Translations under genes and position numbers: made by a program
Shown: positions 1 to 8,165 of the stretch, piece after piece
How positions within the stretch are numbered: the stretch's first letter is position 1
Layout: each line of letters begins with the position of its first letter
Assembly: GCF_001570565.1 (NCBI RefSeq)
Contig: NZ_BBXE01000037.1
Span: 24,913 to 86,585 of the forward strand
DNA length: 61,673 nt
Direction: 5' to 3'
Origin: Herbidospora yilanensis
GTDB lineage: Bacteria; Actinomycetota; Actinomycetes; Streptosporangiales; Streptosporangiaceae
Notes under the pieces: generated by a model
Told to the model about the DNA's origin: nothing
The model's database searches: none
Seen by the model: the letters and a program-made list of their open reading frames with translations, nothing else

Positions 1-392
1 TCGCCGGAGGCGCGGGTGGCCAGGGTGGCGATCAGGTCGTCGGCCTCGAAGCCCGCCAGGGACAGGTGGGGCACCTTGAGGGTGTCGAGCAGCTCGTGGA
101 TCAGCAACATCTGGCCGCGGAAGTCTTCGGGCGTCTCCGACCGGTTGGCCTTGTAGTCGGCGTAGGCCTCATGGCGGAAGGTCGGCTCGCTGCGGTCGAA
201 GCAGACCACCAGGTGGGTGGGCGTCTCGTCGCGCATGATGTTGGTCAGCATCGACAGGAAGCCGTAGACCGCCTCGGTGTGCTGGCCGTCGGTCGTCATG
301 AGGTTGGCGTCCTTCAGCGCGTAGAACGCCCGGTAGGCCAGCGAGTGGCCGTCCAGCAGCAGCAAACGGGGGGTCTCTTCGGTCTTCGGCAC
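1..392 (-). CDS. polA: DNA polymerase I, N-terminal part (cut by window edge)
   Basis: Replicative and repair DNA polymerase I; only the first 130 codons are present, the rest lying beyond the left edge. The visible part is the start of the 5'-3' exonuclease (FEN-like) domain: the opening LLLLDGHSLAYRAFYAL segment with its metal-binding Asp, the FDRSEPTFRHEAYADYK stretch, and the GFEADDLIATLA motif. The GTG at 392 is chosen because an in-frame TAG lies only five codons upstream, so no earlier ATG, GTG or TTG start is possible. It is divergent from the thioesterase gene, 51 bases away. The family assignment is secure; nothing can be said about the polymerase domain. Confidence 0.95.
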   Translation of the reverse strand, partial: MPKTEETPRLLLLDGHSLAYRAFYALKDANLMTTDGQHTEAVYGFLSMLTNIMRDETPTHLVVCFDRSEPTFRHEAYADYKANRSETPEDFRGQMLLIHELLDTLKVPHLSLAGFEADDLIATLATRASG

Positions 393-443
393 GCTCAGAG
401 CCTAGTCTCCCCCTACGACAGAACCACCCGGAAAGGAAGAGCC

Positions 444-857
444 TTGACCCAAGAGCTCGTCGCGCTGATGAACGCCGCCGGAACGGGCCATCTGCCCGAC
501 CGGATGGGCATCGAGTTCCTGGAGGTGACCGCCGAGAAGGTGGTCGCCCGGATGCCGGTCGAGGGGAACACCCAGCCGTACGGGCTGCTGCACGGCGGCG
601 CCTCGGTGGTGCTGGCCGAGACGGTCGGCTCGATCGCGGCGATGTTCCAGGCCGGCGAGGGCCGGGCCGCGGTCGGCATCGAGATCAACGCGACCCACCA
701 CCGGTCGGCCAGGTCGGGCCACGTCACCGCCACCGCCGTCCCGCTGCACCGGGGGCGGACGCTGGCGACGTACCAGATCGAGGTGGTCGACGACGCGGGC
801 CGCACGGTGTGCACCTCACGCCTGACCTGCATGCTTCGCGATCACGCGGTTTCCTGA
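444..857 (+). CDS. Hot-dog fold PaaI-type acyl-CoA thioesterase
   Basis: Protein of 137 residues with the hot-dog thioesterase core: the helix-start motif QPYGLLHGGASVVLAETVGS followed by strands in which GIEINATHHRSARSG and VTATAVPLHRGRTLATYQIEV are typical of the PaaI / DHNA-CoA thioesterase group. It probably hydrolyses a small acyl-CoA; the substrate cannot be read from sequence. TTG at 444 is chosen because GGAAAGGAAGA sits just upstream and any longer reading would overlap the whole visible polA segment. From memory, a thioesterase divergent from polA is common in actinomycetes. Length fits the family. Confidence 0.88.
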   Translation: MTQELVALMNAAGTGHLPDRMGIEFLEVTAEKVVARMPVEGNTQPYGLLHGGASVVLAETVGSIAAMFQAGEGRAAVGIEINATHHRSARSGHVTATAVPLHRGRTLATYQIEVVDDAGRTVCTSRLTCMLRDHAVS

Positions 858-1205
858 CAACCGGGCATCACAAAGCGGCATCACCCTGCACAGGGGCCAC
901 CGCTGTCGCTACTGTCTTCGTCTGAGGGGCCCGTGGCGGGCTGAGTAGACAACGTGCAGCGCCGGGGAAGCTCTGCACGGCCCCAAAGGTCAGCCACGGG
1001 CCCTTCCCATTCCCCCGATTCGGCCACCCCGACCTGCGGGGACGATGCAAAACGCACACGACACAGCCAGGTCACCGATTGGTGACGAACTGCCCCTAAA
1101 CGGGCGTTCGGCTCTATGCTCCGGCCATTACACCGTGGACCTATCGCGGTGTCCCGTGTTCGGGATGGCGAGGCACAACCCCGTCATGACCTACGAGGAG
1201 CACCA
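858..1205. other. 348-base intergenic region upstream of livH
   Basis: No protein-coding gene is supported here. The region holds a nested inverted repeat (925-1005, listed separately), then a short hairpin near 1071-1085 (GGTCACC, loop GATT, GGTGAC), and ends with the GAGGAG ribosome-binding site of livH. It is presumably the leader and promoter region of the liv operon, although no convincing -35/-10 pair was identified. Confidence 0.6.
925..1005. other. Nested hairpin with possible pseudoknot, candidate structured RNA
   Basis: Arms 925-937 and 993-1005 are complementary over 13 bases (core GGGCCCGTGGC / GCCACGGGCCC). Inside them a second perfect stem, CGTGCAG 953-959 with CTGCACG 973-979, closes a 13-base loop. 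That loop contains GGGG (964-967), able to pair with CCCC (981-984) just 3' of the stem, which would make an H-type pseudoknot. The element lies about 200 bases before livH, in its likely leader. I cannot match it to a known riboswitch, and the strand is not proven. Confidence 0.4.
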
Positions 1206-2504
1206 TTGCGCAGAGCCGTGATCGCGTTCACGGCCTTCATGGGTGGACTCATCTTCGTCTTCTTGGCCGGAGCGTCCACAGCGTGGGCGGCCGAAGGCGA
1301 AGAAGTCAGAGGCACACTCAGAATCCAAGGCCAGCCTGTAGCAGGCGTGAAAATCACCGTGGCGACCGACGCTGACGCGCCCGTCGGAGAGGCCACGACC
1401 GGAGCGGACGGGGCCTGGAAAGTCGCCGTCGACAAGGCCGGTTCTTACAAGGTCACGCTGGACCAGGCCACCCTTCCCGCAGGGAAAGCGCTGCGAGACC
1501 CCGACCGCGGGACGCTGACCGTCCAGGTTTTCGAGGGTAACGCGCGTAACGTGCTGTTCGGATTGGTCGACGCCAACGCCCCTCCCCAGGGGCAGCAGGG
1601 TGACGGGGGCGGTGGCAGCTCCTACTGGACCCGTGTGGCCCAGCTCGTGTTCGAGGGCCTCAACCTCGGCCTGATCATCGCGCTCGGCGCGGTCGGGCTC
1701 TCCCTGATTTTCGGTACGACTGGTTTGACCAACTTCGCCCATGGTGAGCTGCTCACCATCGGCGCTTTCCTGGCGTTCTTCTTCAACACCGTCCTCGGCC
1801 TGCACCTGCTGATCGCGGCGCCGATCGCGCTCGTGCTCGCGGCGGGCCTCGGCTGGGGACAGGACCGGTTCTTCTGGGGCCAGTTGCGGCGCCGCAAGAC
1901 CGGCCTCATCTCGATGATGATCATCTCGATCGGCCTGGCCCTGTTCCTCCGGGCCCTGCTGCTGTTCCTGTTCGGCGGCGGCGGCGAGTCCTACCAGCAG
2001 TACGTCGCCCAGGCCGGCATCCAGATCGGCCCGATCGCGGCCACGCCCAAGAGCCTCATCGCCATGGGCATCGAGATCGTGGTGCTGATCGCGGTGGGCC
2101 TCGCGCTGACGTACACCCGGCTGGGCAAGGCGACCCGCGCGGTCGCCGACAACCCGGCGCTGGCCTCCTCGTCGGGCATCAACGTCGACCGGGTCATCCG
2201 GCTCGTCTGGGCGTCCGGCACCTGCATCGCGGCGCTGGCGGGCATCCTGCTCGGCACCACCCAGAACCTGAACTTCCAGATGGGCCAGCAGGTCCTGCTC
2301 CTGATGTTCGCCGGCGTCACCCTCGGCGGCCTGGGCACCGCGTTCGGCGCCCTCGTCGGCTCGCTGGTCGTCGGCATGTTCGTCCAGGTCTCCACGTTGT
2401 GGATCCCGCCGGAGATGAAGACCATCGGCGCGCTGGTCGTGCTGATCATCGTGCTCATGGTCCGGCCGCAGGGCATCCTCGGCCGTCGCGAGCGGATCGG
2501 CTAG
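1206..2504 (+). CDS. livH: Branched-chain amino-acid ABC transporter permease LivH with extra N-terminal secreted domain
   Basis: Inner-membrane permease of a HAAT-type importer. The second half is standard LivH: about eight hydrophobic helices with the hallmark GTTGLTNFAHGELLTIGAF. Unusually, residues 1-30 form a signal sequence ending near AWAAEG, and residues 31-120 form a beta-rich domain (VRGTLRIQGQPVAGVKITV, then an ATTGADGAWKV turn) resembling carboxypeptidase-regulatory or CnaB-like modules, followed by a Gly-rich linker before the first permease helix. TTG at 1206 follows GAGGAG at a good distance and gives the signal peptide its natural start. First gene of livHMGF, ending 9 bases before livM. 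The extra domain should face outside and might help binding-protein docking (inference). Confidence 0.9.
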   Translation: MRRAVIAFTAFMGGLIFVFLAGASTAWAAEGEEVRGTLRIQGQPVAGVKITVATDADAPVGEATTGADGAWKVAVDKAGSYKVTLDQATLPAGKALRDPDRGTLTVQVFEGNARNVLFGLVDANAPPQGQQGDGGGGSSYWTRVAQLVFEGLNLGLIIALGAVGLSLIFGTTGLTNFAHGELLTIGAFLAFFFNTVLGLHLLIAAPIALVLAAGLGWGQDRFFWGQLRRRKTGLISMMIISIGLALFLRALLLFLFGGGGESYQQYVAQAGIQIGPIAATPKSLIAMGIEIVVLIAVGLALTYTRLGKATRAVADNPALASSSGINVDRVIRLVWASGTCIAALAGILLGTTQNLNFQMGQQVLLLMFAGVTLGGLGTAFGALVGSLVVGMFVQVSTLWIPPEMKTIGALVVLIIVLMVRPQGILGRRERIG

Positions 2505-2513
2505 GAGGCACAC

Positions 2514-3503
2514 ATGGACTGGACACTCATCTTCAGCCGGGCCGTGGAAGCGGGCATCGGCTCCGAGGCCATCATCTACGCCCTCGCGGCGATCGGCCTC
2601 AACGTGCAGTTCGGCTACACCGGCCTGCTCAACTTCGGCCAGGCGGGCTTCCTGGCCATCGGCGCGTACGCCATCGCGGTGACCGTCGCCACCTTCGGGC
2701 TGCCCTTCTTCCTGGGCGTCGGCATCGGCCTGCTGATGGCCGTCGTGATGGCCCTGCTGCTGGGCATCCCGACCCTGCGGTTGCGGGCCGACTACCTGGC
2801 CATCGTGACCATCGCGGCGGCGGAGATCGTCCGCCTCGTCGTGCGGTCGGTCGCGCTGTCGGACACCTTCGGCGGCACCGACGGCCTCCAGGCCTTCTCG
2901 GGCGCGTTCTACGACCTCAACCCCTACCCGCCGGGTGAGTACGGCATCCCCCCGATCATCGGGTTCGACAACCGGTCGATGTGGGTGCTGACGGTCGGCT
3001 GGTCCCTGGTGGCGATCGCCTCGTTCATCCTGTTCATGGCGATGAAGAGCCCCTGGGGCCGCGTGCTCAAGGCGATCCGCGAGGACGAGGACGCCGTGCG
3101 CAGCCTCGGCAAGAACGTGTTCTCGTACAAGATGCAGGCGCTGGTCATCGGCGGCGTCATCGGTTCGATGGGCGGCTTCATCTTCGCCCTGAGCCGGTCG
3201 GCCGTGCAGCCCGACCTGTTCTCGACCGACCTGACGTTCTACGCGTACACCGTGCTGATCCTCGGTGGCGCGGCCCGGATCCTCGGCCCGATCGTCGGCT
3301 CGATGCTGTTCTGGTTGCTGCTCATCTTCATCGGCACCGGGATGGAAGAGGCCGTCAACACCGGCGCGATCACCTTCATCACGGTCAACCAGGTCGGCGC
3401 GATCCGCCTGATGCTCGTCGGCCTCGGCCTCATGCTGCTGCTGATCTACCGGCCGCAGGGCATCTTCGGGGACAAGAGGGAGATCTCAATCGATGCACGC
3501 TGA
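2514..3503 (+). CDS. livM: Branched-chain amino-acid ABC transporter permease LivM
   Basis: Second permease subunit, 329 residues, with the family pattern of around ten hydrophobic helices. Typical LivM landmarks are NVQFGYTGLLNFGQAGFLAI near residue 30 and the cytoplasmic EDEDAVRSLGKN loop that contacts the ATPases. ATG at 2514 follows GGAGG. Its last 11 bases overlap the start of livG, so translation is probably coupled. It forms the membrane pore with LivH and is energised by LivG and LivF. Confidence 0.95.
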   Translation: MDWTLIFSRAVEAGIGSEAIIYALAAIGLNVQFGYTGLLNFGQAGFLAIGAYAIAVTVATFGLPFFLGVGIGLLMAVVMALLLGIPTLRLRADYLAIVTIAAAEIVRLVVRSVALSDTFGGTDGLQAFSGAFYDLNPYPPGEYGIPPIIGFDNRSMWVLTVGWSLVAIASFILFMAMKSPWGRVLKAIREDEDAVRSLGKNVFSYKMQALVIGGVIGSMGGFIFALSRSAVQPDLFSTDLTFYAYTVLILGGAARILGPIVGSMLFWLLLIFIGTGMEEAVNTGAITFITVNQVGAIRLMLVGLGLMLLLIYRPQGIFGDKREISIDAR

Positions 3504-4412
3504 ATCGCGCCCGGCCGGAAAGGCGGCGGCCCTCAAGGCGTTCGAGGGCATGGCCGCCGAGCCCGGGGTCCCCAAGCCCGACCCGATCCTCGTCGTCGAC
3601 AACGTGGTGCGCCGCTTCGGCGGCCTGACCGCCGTGAACGTCAAGCACGTCGAGATCCAGCGGGGCAGCATCACCGCCCTGATCGGCCCCAACGGCGCGG
3701 GCAAGACGACGTTCTTCAACCAGCTCACCGGCTTCGACACCGCCGACGAGGGTCAGTGGACCTTCAACGGCCGGGCCATGAACGGGGTGTCGGCCTACAA
3801 GGTCGCCCGTCAGGGCATGGTCCGCACCTTCCAGCTCACCAAGGCGCTCTCGAAGCTCACCGTCATCGAGAACATGCGCCTCGGGGCCCAGTCGCAGAAG
3901 GGCGAGAACTTCTTCCGCGGCCTGGTCCCGGGCCTGTGGCGGGGTCAGGAAGACGAGATCACCGCCAAGGCCGAGGACCTGCTGCGGCGCTTCAAGCTCG
4001 ACGCCAAACGCGACGACTTCGCCGGCAGCCTGTCGGGCGGCCAGCGCAAGCTGCTGGAGATGGCCCGCGCCCTCATGGGCGACCCCCAGCTCGTCATGCT
4101 CGACGAGCCGATGGCGGGTGTGAACCCGGCCCTGACGCAGTCGCTGCTCGGCCACGTGAAGAACCTGCGCGAGCTCGGGATGAGCGTCCTGTTCGTCGAG
4201 CACGACATGGACATGGTCCGCGACATCTCCGACTGGGTCATCGTGATGGCCCAGGGCGAGGTGATCGCCGAGGGTCCGCCCGACAGCGTCATGTCGGACG
4301 AGCGGGTCGTGGACGCCTACCTCGGCGCCCACCACGACGCCCCGCTCTCGGCCGAGGAGGAGGAGCGGCAGCTCCACGAGGCCGAGGCCGAACTCGACAA
4401 GGAGAGCACGGA

Positions 4413-4416
<4 letters not shown>
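3493..4416 (+). CDS. livG: Branched-chain amino-acid ABC transporter ATPase LivG
   Basis: ATP-binding subunit of 307 residues. Visible motifs are Walker A GPNGAGKT, signature LSGGQRK, Walker B LVMLDEP and the LivG-typical EHDMDMVRDISDWVIVM tail. It has an N-terminal extension of about 35 residues before the ATPase fold and a charged Glu-rich C-terminus, both longer than in compact LivG proteins. The ATG at 3493 overlaps livM by 11 bases and the stop overlaps livF by 4 bases. Confidence 0.95.
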
Positions 4417-5192
<776 letters not shown>

Positions 5193-5206
5193 CGTCTCCC
5201 TCCTCG

Positions 5207-5239
5207 AAAAGGCCGCCGGGTTCCTCCCGGTGGCCTTTT
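5207..5239 (+). terminator. Terminator of the livHMGF operon
   Basis: A 14-base stem (AAAAGGCCGCCGGG, loop TTCCT, CCCGGTGGCCTTTT, one G-T wobble) begins 15 bases after the livF stop and ends in a T-run. This is a classic intrinsic terminator. Confidence 0.85.
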
Positions 5240-5267
5240 CTGGTTCCGTACCGGAAAGGGGTTTCTC

Positions 5268-5684
5268 ATGGCGCCCAGCCGCCTGCTCGCCCTCGCCGCC
5301 CTCGGGCTGCTCACCGCCTGCGCCTCCGCGCCGTCTCCGCCCGCCGCGGCCTCCACCGATCTGTACGTCACCGGCGCCGACCCCGCGGACGATCCGTGCC
5401 AGCGGGTGGTCTCGGCGCTCGGGTTCGCCGAACACGTCCTGAAGCCGGCGGGGCAGGAGGACACGCAGGAGTTCGGCGAGGGCGTGCGCGGACGCATCGC
5501 CTACGTGGAGGGCGTGATCCTCAGCTACGGCGAGCGGCTGCCGGCTGGGCTGGCGGAGCACACGGCGACCCTGAAGCGGACGATCCGGGTGCTCGTGCCC
5601 GCCGCGACACCCCGCGAGAAGGCGGTGGCGGCGCTGAGGGAATGGCGGGCGGCGGCCACGGCGATCGAGGAGAAGTGCTCCTAG
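5268..5684 (+). CDS. Small secreted lipoprotein of unknown function
   Basis: Protein of 138 residues with a clear lipoprotein signal: a short hydrophobic stretch ending in the lipobox LTAC, so Cys18 would be acylated. The mature part is mainly helical, with two cysteines (in DDPCQRVV and at the end in EEKCS) that could form a disulfide. ATG at 5268 follows GGAAAGGGG. It lies between the liv operon terminator and a convergent livK gene, which may hint at a role in the same transport process, but no family was recognised. Confidence 0.75.
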   Translation: MAPSRLLALAALGLLTACASAPSPPAAASTDLYVTGADPADDPCQRVVSALGFAEHVLKPAGQEDTQEFGEGVRGRIAYVEGVILSYGERLPAGLAEHTATLKRTIRVLVPAATPREKAVAALREWRAAATAIEEKCS

Positions 5685-5792
5685 GCGCGATGTGACATAT
5701 CATCCGCGCCCCTGGTTGCCCCCCTGGCGGCCCGCGACGGACGGTCCGGGGGGAAGACCCGATCCCGAAGCCGGAACCCGCAGAAAAGGACT

Positions 5793-5828
5793 GAGGCCCC
5801 CGCCGTTCTCCCGAACGGCGGGGGCCTC
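5793..5828. terminator. Bidirectional terminator between the lipoprotein gene and livK
   Basis: A perfect 15-base stem GAGGCCCCCGCCGTT with loop CTCCCG, placed between two convergent genes. On the minus strand it is followed by a T-rich run (TCCTTTTC), which suits the end of livK. Confidence 0.85.
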
Positions 5829-5855
5829 GATCACTTCAGGCTGAGCGGGGGAAGA

Positions 5856-7151
5856 TCAGCCGTCGACCTTACCGGCGAGGTAGGTCTCGTTGGTGTACTT
5901 GTTGTCCTTGCCGTACTTGTAGATGCCGATCGTGGCCTCGGACGGGTCGCCCGCGTCGGAGAACTCGACCGGGCCGCTGACGCCGTCGTAGTCGATGTCA
6001 GTGCCGGCCTTGAGCAGGTCGAGGCAGGCCTTGTAGTCGGTGCACTTGGTGCCGCCCTTGCTGACCGCGACCAGGTTCTTCGAGATGCCGGTGCCGGAGT
6101 CGTCCTTGCCCGCCTCGGCGGCCAGGGCGATCAGGATGGTGGCGTCGTAGGACTCGGGGGCGTAGCTGAAGTCCCGGAGGTCGGGGTTGGTCTTGAGCAG
6201 GTTCTCCTTGAACTTGCCCTCCGAGGCCGCGCCGGGCAGGGTGCCCTTGACGCCCTCGAGCAGGCCCTCGGGGAAGTCGGCCGAGTAGTCGGCCAGGTTG
6301 CCGTCGACGAAGTAGATCTTGACCTTGTCCGGGCCCAGACCCTGCTTCTCGAGCTCGGGGATGAGCTTCTTGGTCTCGTCGAACGAGATCAGCGCGATCG
6401 AGTCGGGGTTGGCTTCCTTGATCTTCGCGACGTCGGCCGAGAAGTCGGGAGCGGCCGGGTCGTAGGCGACCTCGCCGGCGATGGTGCCGCCGCCGCCCTC
6501 GACGGACTTCTTGACCTCGGCCGCGAGGCCGGTGCCGTAGGAGTCCTGGCGGTTCATGATGGCGATGTTCTCGCCGCCGTCCTGGATCATCAGGTCGCCG
6601 AGCACGCGGCCCTGGAGGACGTCGGACGGGGCGGTCCGGAAGTAGAAGCCCTTGTCGTTGTACGACGTGAACTCCGGCGAGGTGTTCGCGGGCGAGAACT
6701 GGACCACACCGGCGTTGACGATCTTGTCGATGACGGTGAGGGACACACCCGACGAAGCCGCACCGATGATCGCGTCGGCCTTCTGCTGCAGCAGCTTGTC
6801 GACGGACTGCGAAGCGATGTCGGTCTTCGCGTCACCGGAGTCGGCGTGGATCTTGGTCACCGGCTTCCCGAGGACACCGCCGGCAGCGTTGATCTCTTCC
6901 ACGGCCAGGTCGACGCCCGCGAACTCCGGCGGACCAAGGAAGGCCAGGTCACCAGTCTGGGGAAGGATCGAGCCGATGGTGAGGGTGCCGTCGCCCGCGG
7001 CCGCCGCCGTGGTGGCGGGAGCGGCGGCGGTCGTGGCCGGCGCCGAGGTGGCCGGCGCGGCCGTCTCCTCGCCACCACCACAGGCCGTCAGGGCAAGGCT
7101 GGCGGCCGCGGCGACTGCCAGCACCCGCCCCATGGGGGCAATGCGGATCAT
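5856..7151 (-). CDS. livK: Branched-chain amino-acid ABC transporter substrate-binding lipoprotein
   Basis: Periplasmic-type binding protein of 431 residues, type I fold, receptor family ligand-binding region (LivJ/LivK). A lipobox LTAC gives an acylated Cys at about residue 24, followed by a flexible Ala-Thr-Pro spacer. The mature start LTIGSILPQTGDLAFLGPPE and the EEINAAGGVLG motif are family hallmarks. ATG at 7151 follows AAGGAG. It is transcribed towards livHMGF on the other strand and has its own promoter region with an inverted repeat (7237-7262). It most likely delivers Leu/Ile/Val or a related amino acid to LivHMGF; ligand identity is inferred. Confidence 0.93.
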   Translation of the reverse strand: MIRIAPMGRVLAVAAAASLALTACGGGEETAAPATSAPATTAAAPATTAAAAGDGTLTIGSILPQTGDLAFLGPPEFAGVDLAVEEINAAGGVLGKPVTKIHADSGDAKTDIASQSVDKLLQQKADAIIGAASSGVSLTVIDKIVNAGVVQFSPANTSPEFTSYNDKGFYFRTAPSDVLQGRVLGDLMIQDGGENIAIMNRQDSYGTGLAAEVKKSVEGGGGTIAGEVAYDPAAPDFSADVAKIKEANPDSIALISFDETKKLIPELEKQGLGPDKVKIYFVDGNLADYSADFPEGLLEGVKGTLPGAASEGKFKENLLKTNPDLRDFSYAPESYDATILIALAAEAGKDDSGTGISKNLVAVSKGGTKCTDYKACLDLLKAGTDIDYDGVSGPVEFSDAGDPSEATIGIYKYGKDNKYTNETYLAGKVDG

Positions 7152-7236
7152 GAAGTGTCTCCTTCATCCATGCAACGGAACGCCGGGCTTAACCAGGACA
7201 CCGTCCCGTTCGAATGCTGGAAACGTACATAACTCG

Positions 7237-7262
7237 CAGACGCCTTGCCAGAAAAGCGTCTG
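7237..7262. promoter_or_regulatory. Inverted repeat in the livK upstream region
   Basis: CAGACGC (7237-7243) and GCGTCTG (7256-7262) form a perfect 7-base inverted repeat with a 12-base spacer, about 85-110 bases before the livK start. It could be an operator or a leader hairpin; no regulator can be named. Confidence 0.35.
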
Positions 7263-7312
7263 AACTGTGGACACTTGGATGCGGAGTCGTAATAAGTCCT
7301 CAACACACCGCG

Positions 7313-7350
7313 CCCTCCGGCCCTGACCTGCGCGGTCGCGGGCCGGAGGG
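7313..7350 (-). terminator. Terminator of the response regulator gene
   Basis: An 11-base perfect stem CCCTCCGGCCC / GGGCCGGAGGG begins 12 bases after the stop codon of the ANTAR regulator. It separates that gene from livK, which follows in the same direction. Confidence 0.75.
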
Positions 7351-7362
7351 ATCTTGGGCCGG

Positions 7363-7962
7363 TCAGGCCGACTTGTCGGGCGGACCCGCGGCCTCGGCGA
7401 CCACGATCTGGGCGACCTGACGCATGCTGAGACGGCGGTCCATCGAGGCCTTCTGGATCCACCGGAAGGCCTGCGGCTCCGACCATCCGTGCTGGGCCAT
7501 GAGCAGGCCCTTGGCCCGCTCGACCAGCTTGCGGGTCTCCAGCCGGTCGGAGAGGGTGGTGACCTCCTTCTCCAGGGCCGCGATCTCCTCGTGGCGGCTG
7601 ACCGCCATCTCGATGGCCGGCACCAGGTCGCCCTTGGTGAACGGCTTGACCAGGTAGGCCATCGCGCCGGCGTCTCTGGCCCGCTCGACCAGGTCGCGCT
7701 GCGAGAACGCCGTCAGGATCAGGCAGGGCGCGATGCGCTCCGACACGATCTGCTCGGCGGCCGAGATGCCGTCGAGGACGGGCATCTTCACATCGAGGAT
7801 CACCAGATCCGGCCGGAGCTCGGTGGCGAGCTTCACGGCGCTCTCCCCGTCACCGGCCTCGCCGACGACGGCGTAACCGTCTTCTTCCAGCATCTCCTTC
7901 AGGTCGAGGCGGATCAGGGCCTCGTCTTCCGCGATCACCACTCGCCGCTGCGTTCCACTCAC
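7363..7962 (-). CDS. pdtaR: ANTAR-domain response regulator (PdtaR type)
   Basis: Two-component response regulator of 199 residues that acts by binding RNA. The receiver domain carries the acidic pocket in AEDEA and the phospho-acceptor Asp57 in LVILDVKMP; the conserved TAFSQRDLVERARDAGAMAYLVKPF stretch follows. A coiled coil (EIAALEKEVTTLSDRLETRK) leads into the C-terminal ANTAR helices (VERAKGLLMAQHGWSEPQAFRWIQ). It is very close to mycobacterial PdtaR (Rv1626) over the whole length. GTG at 7962 is preferred: a longer reading would run into the tRNA gene and adds residues absent from the family. The partner kinase is not in the window. Confidence 0.93.
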   Translation of the reverse strand: MSGTQRRVVIAEDEALIRLDLKEMLEEDGYAVVGEAGDGESAVKLATELRPDLVILDVKMPVLDGISAAEQIVSERIAPCLILTAFSQRDLVERARDAGAMAYLVKPFTKGDLVPAIEMAVSRHEEIAALEKEVTTLSDRLETRKLVERAKGLLMAQHGWSEPQAFRWIQKASMDRRLSMRQVAQIVVAEAAGPPDKSA

Positions 7963-8004
7963 GCACAAGAGGTTACCGACGTCCGCTAGATTGGGACCAC
8001 GCAC

Positions 8005-8077
8005 GCCCCGATAGACCAACGGCAGAGTCAATGGCCTCAAAATCCATCAAGTGTGGGTTCGAATCCCACTCGGGGCA
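8005..8077 (+). tRNA. tRNA-Leu (anticodon CAA) with a short variable arm
   Basis: A 73-base cloverleaf. The acceptor stem GCCCCGA / TCGGGGC is perfect, the T arm is GTGGG TTCGAAT CCCAC, and the D arm carries GG. The anticodon loop CTCAAAA (8036-8042) gives anticodon CAA at 8038-8040. The discriminator is A and no CCA is encoded. The variable region is only five bases (CAAGT), whereas bacterial leucine tRNAs normally have a long arm, so isotype from the anticodon alone is provisional. The top anticodon-stem pair is a C-U mismatch. A T-run follows at 8079. It sits between pdtaR and pyk. Confidence 0.8.
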
Positions 8078-8121
8078 CTTTTTCGTCATGCCCTGATCCG
8101 CGCAGGCGGGGCCGAACGCCG

Positions 8122-8152
8122 AAAGGCCGCCACGTCGTACGTGACGGCCTTT
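8122..8152 (-). terminator. Terminator of pyruvate kinase gene
   Basis: Stem AAAGGCCG / CGGCCTTT continuing after one mismatch into CACGT / ACGTG with a three-base loop, 14 bases downstream of the pyk stop. Read on the minus strand it ends in CTTTC. Confidence 0.7.
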
Positions 8153-8165
8153 CCGGATGGGCGGG

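Noticed and set aside
66-443. Extended N-terminus for the thioesterase
   Set aside because: It would overlap the visible polA coding sequence on the other strand and has no thioesterase-like residues; TTG 444 has a good ribosome site.
7963-8040. Longer pdtaR start overlapping the tRNA
   Set aside because: The added 26 residues do not belong to the receiver fold and run through the tRNA acceptor region.
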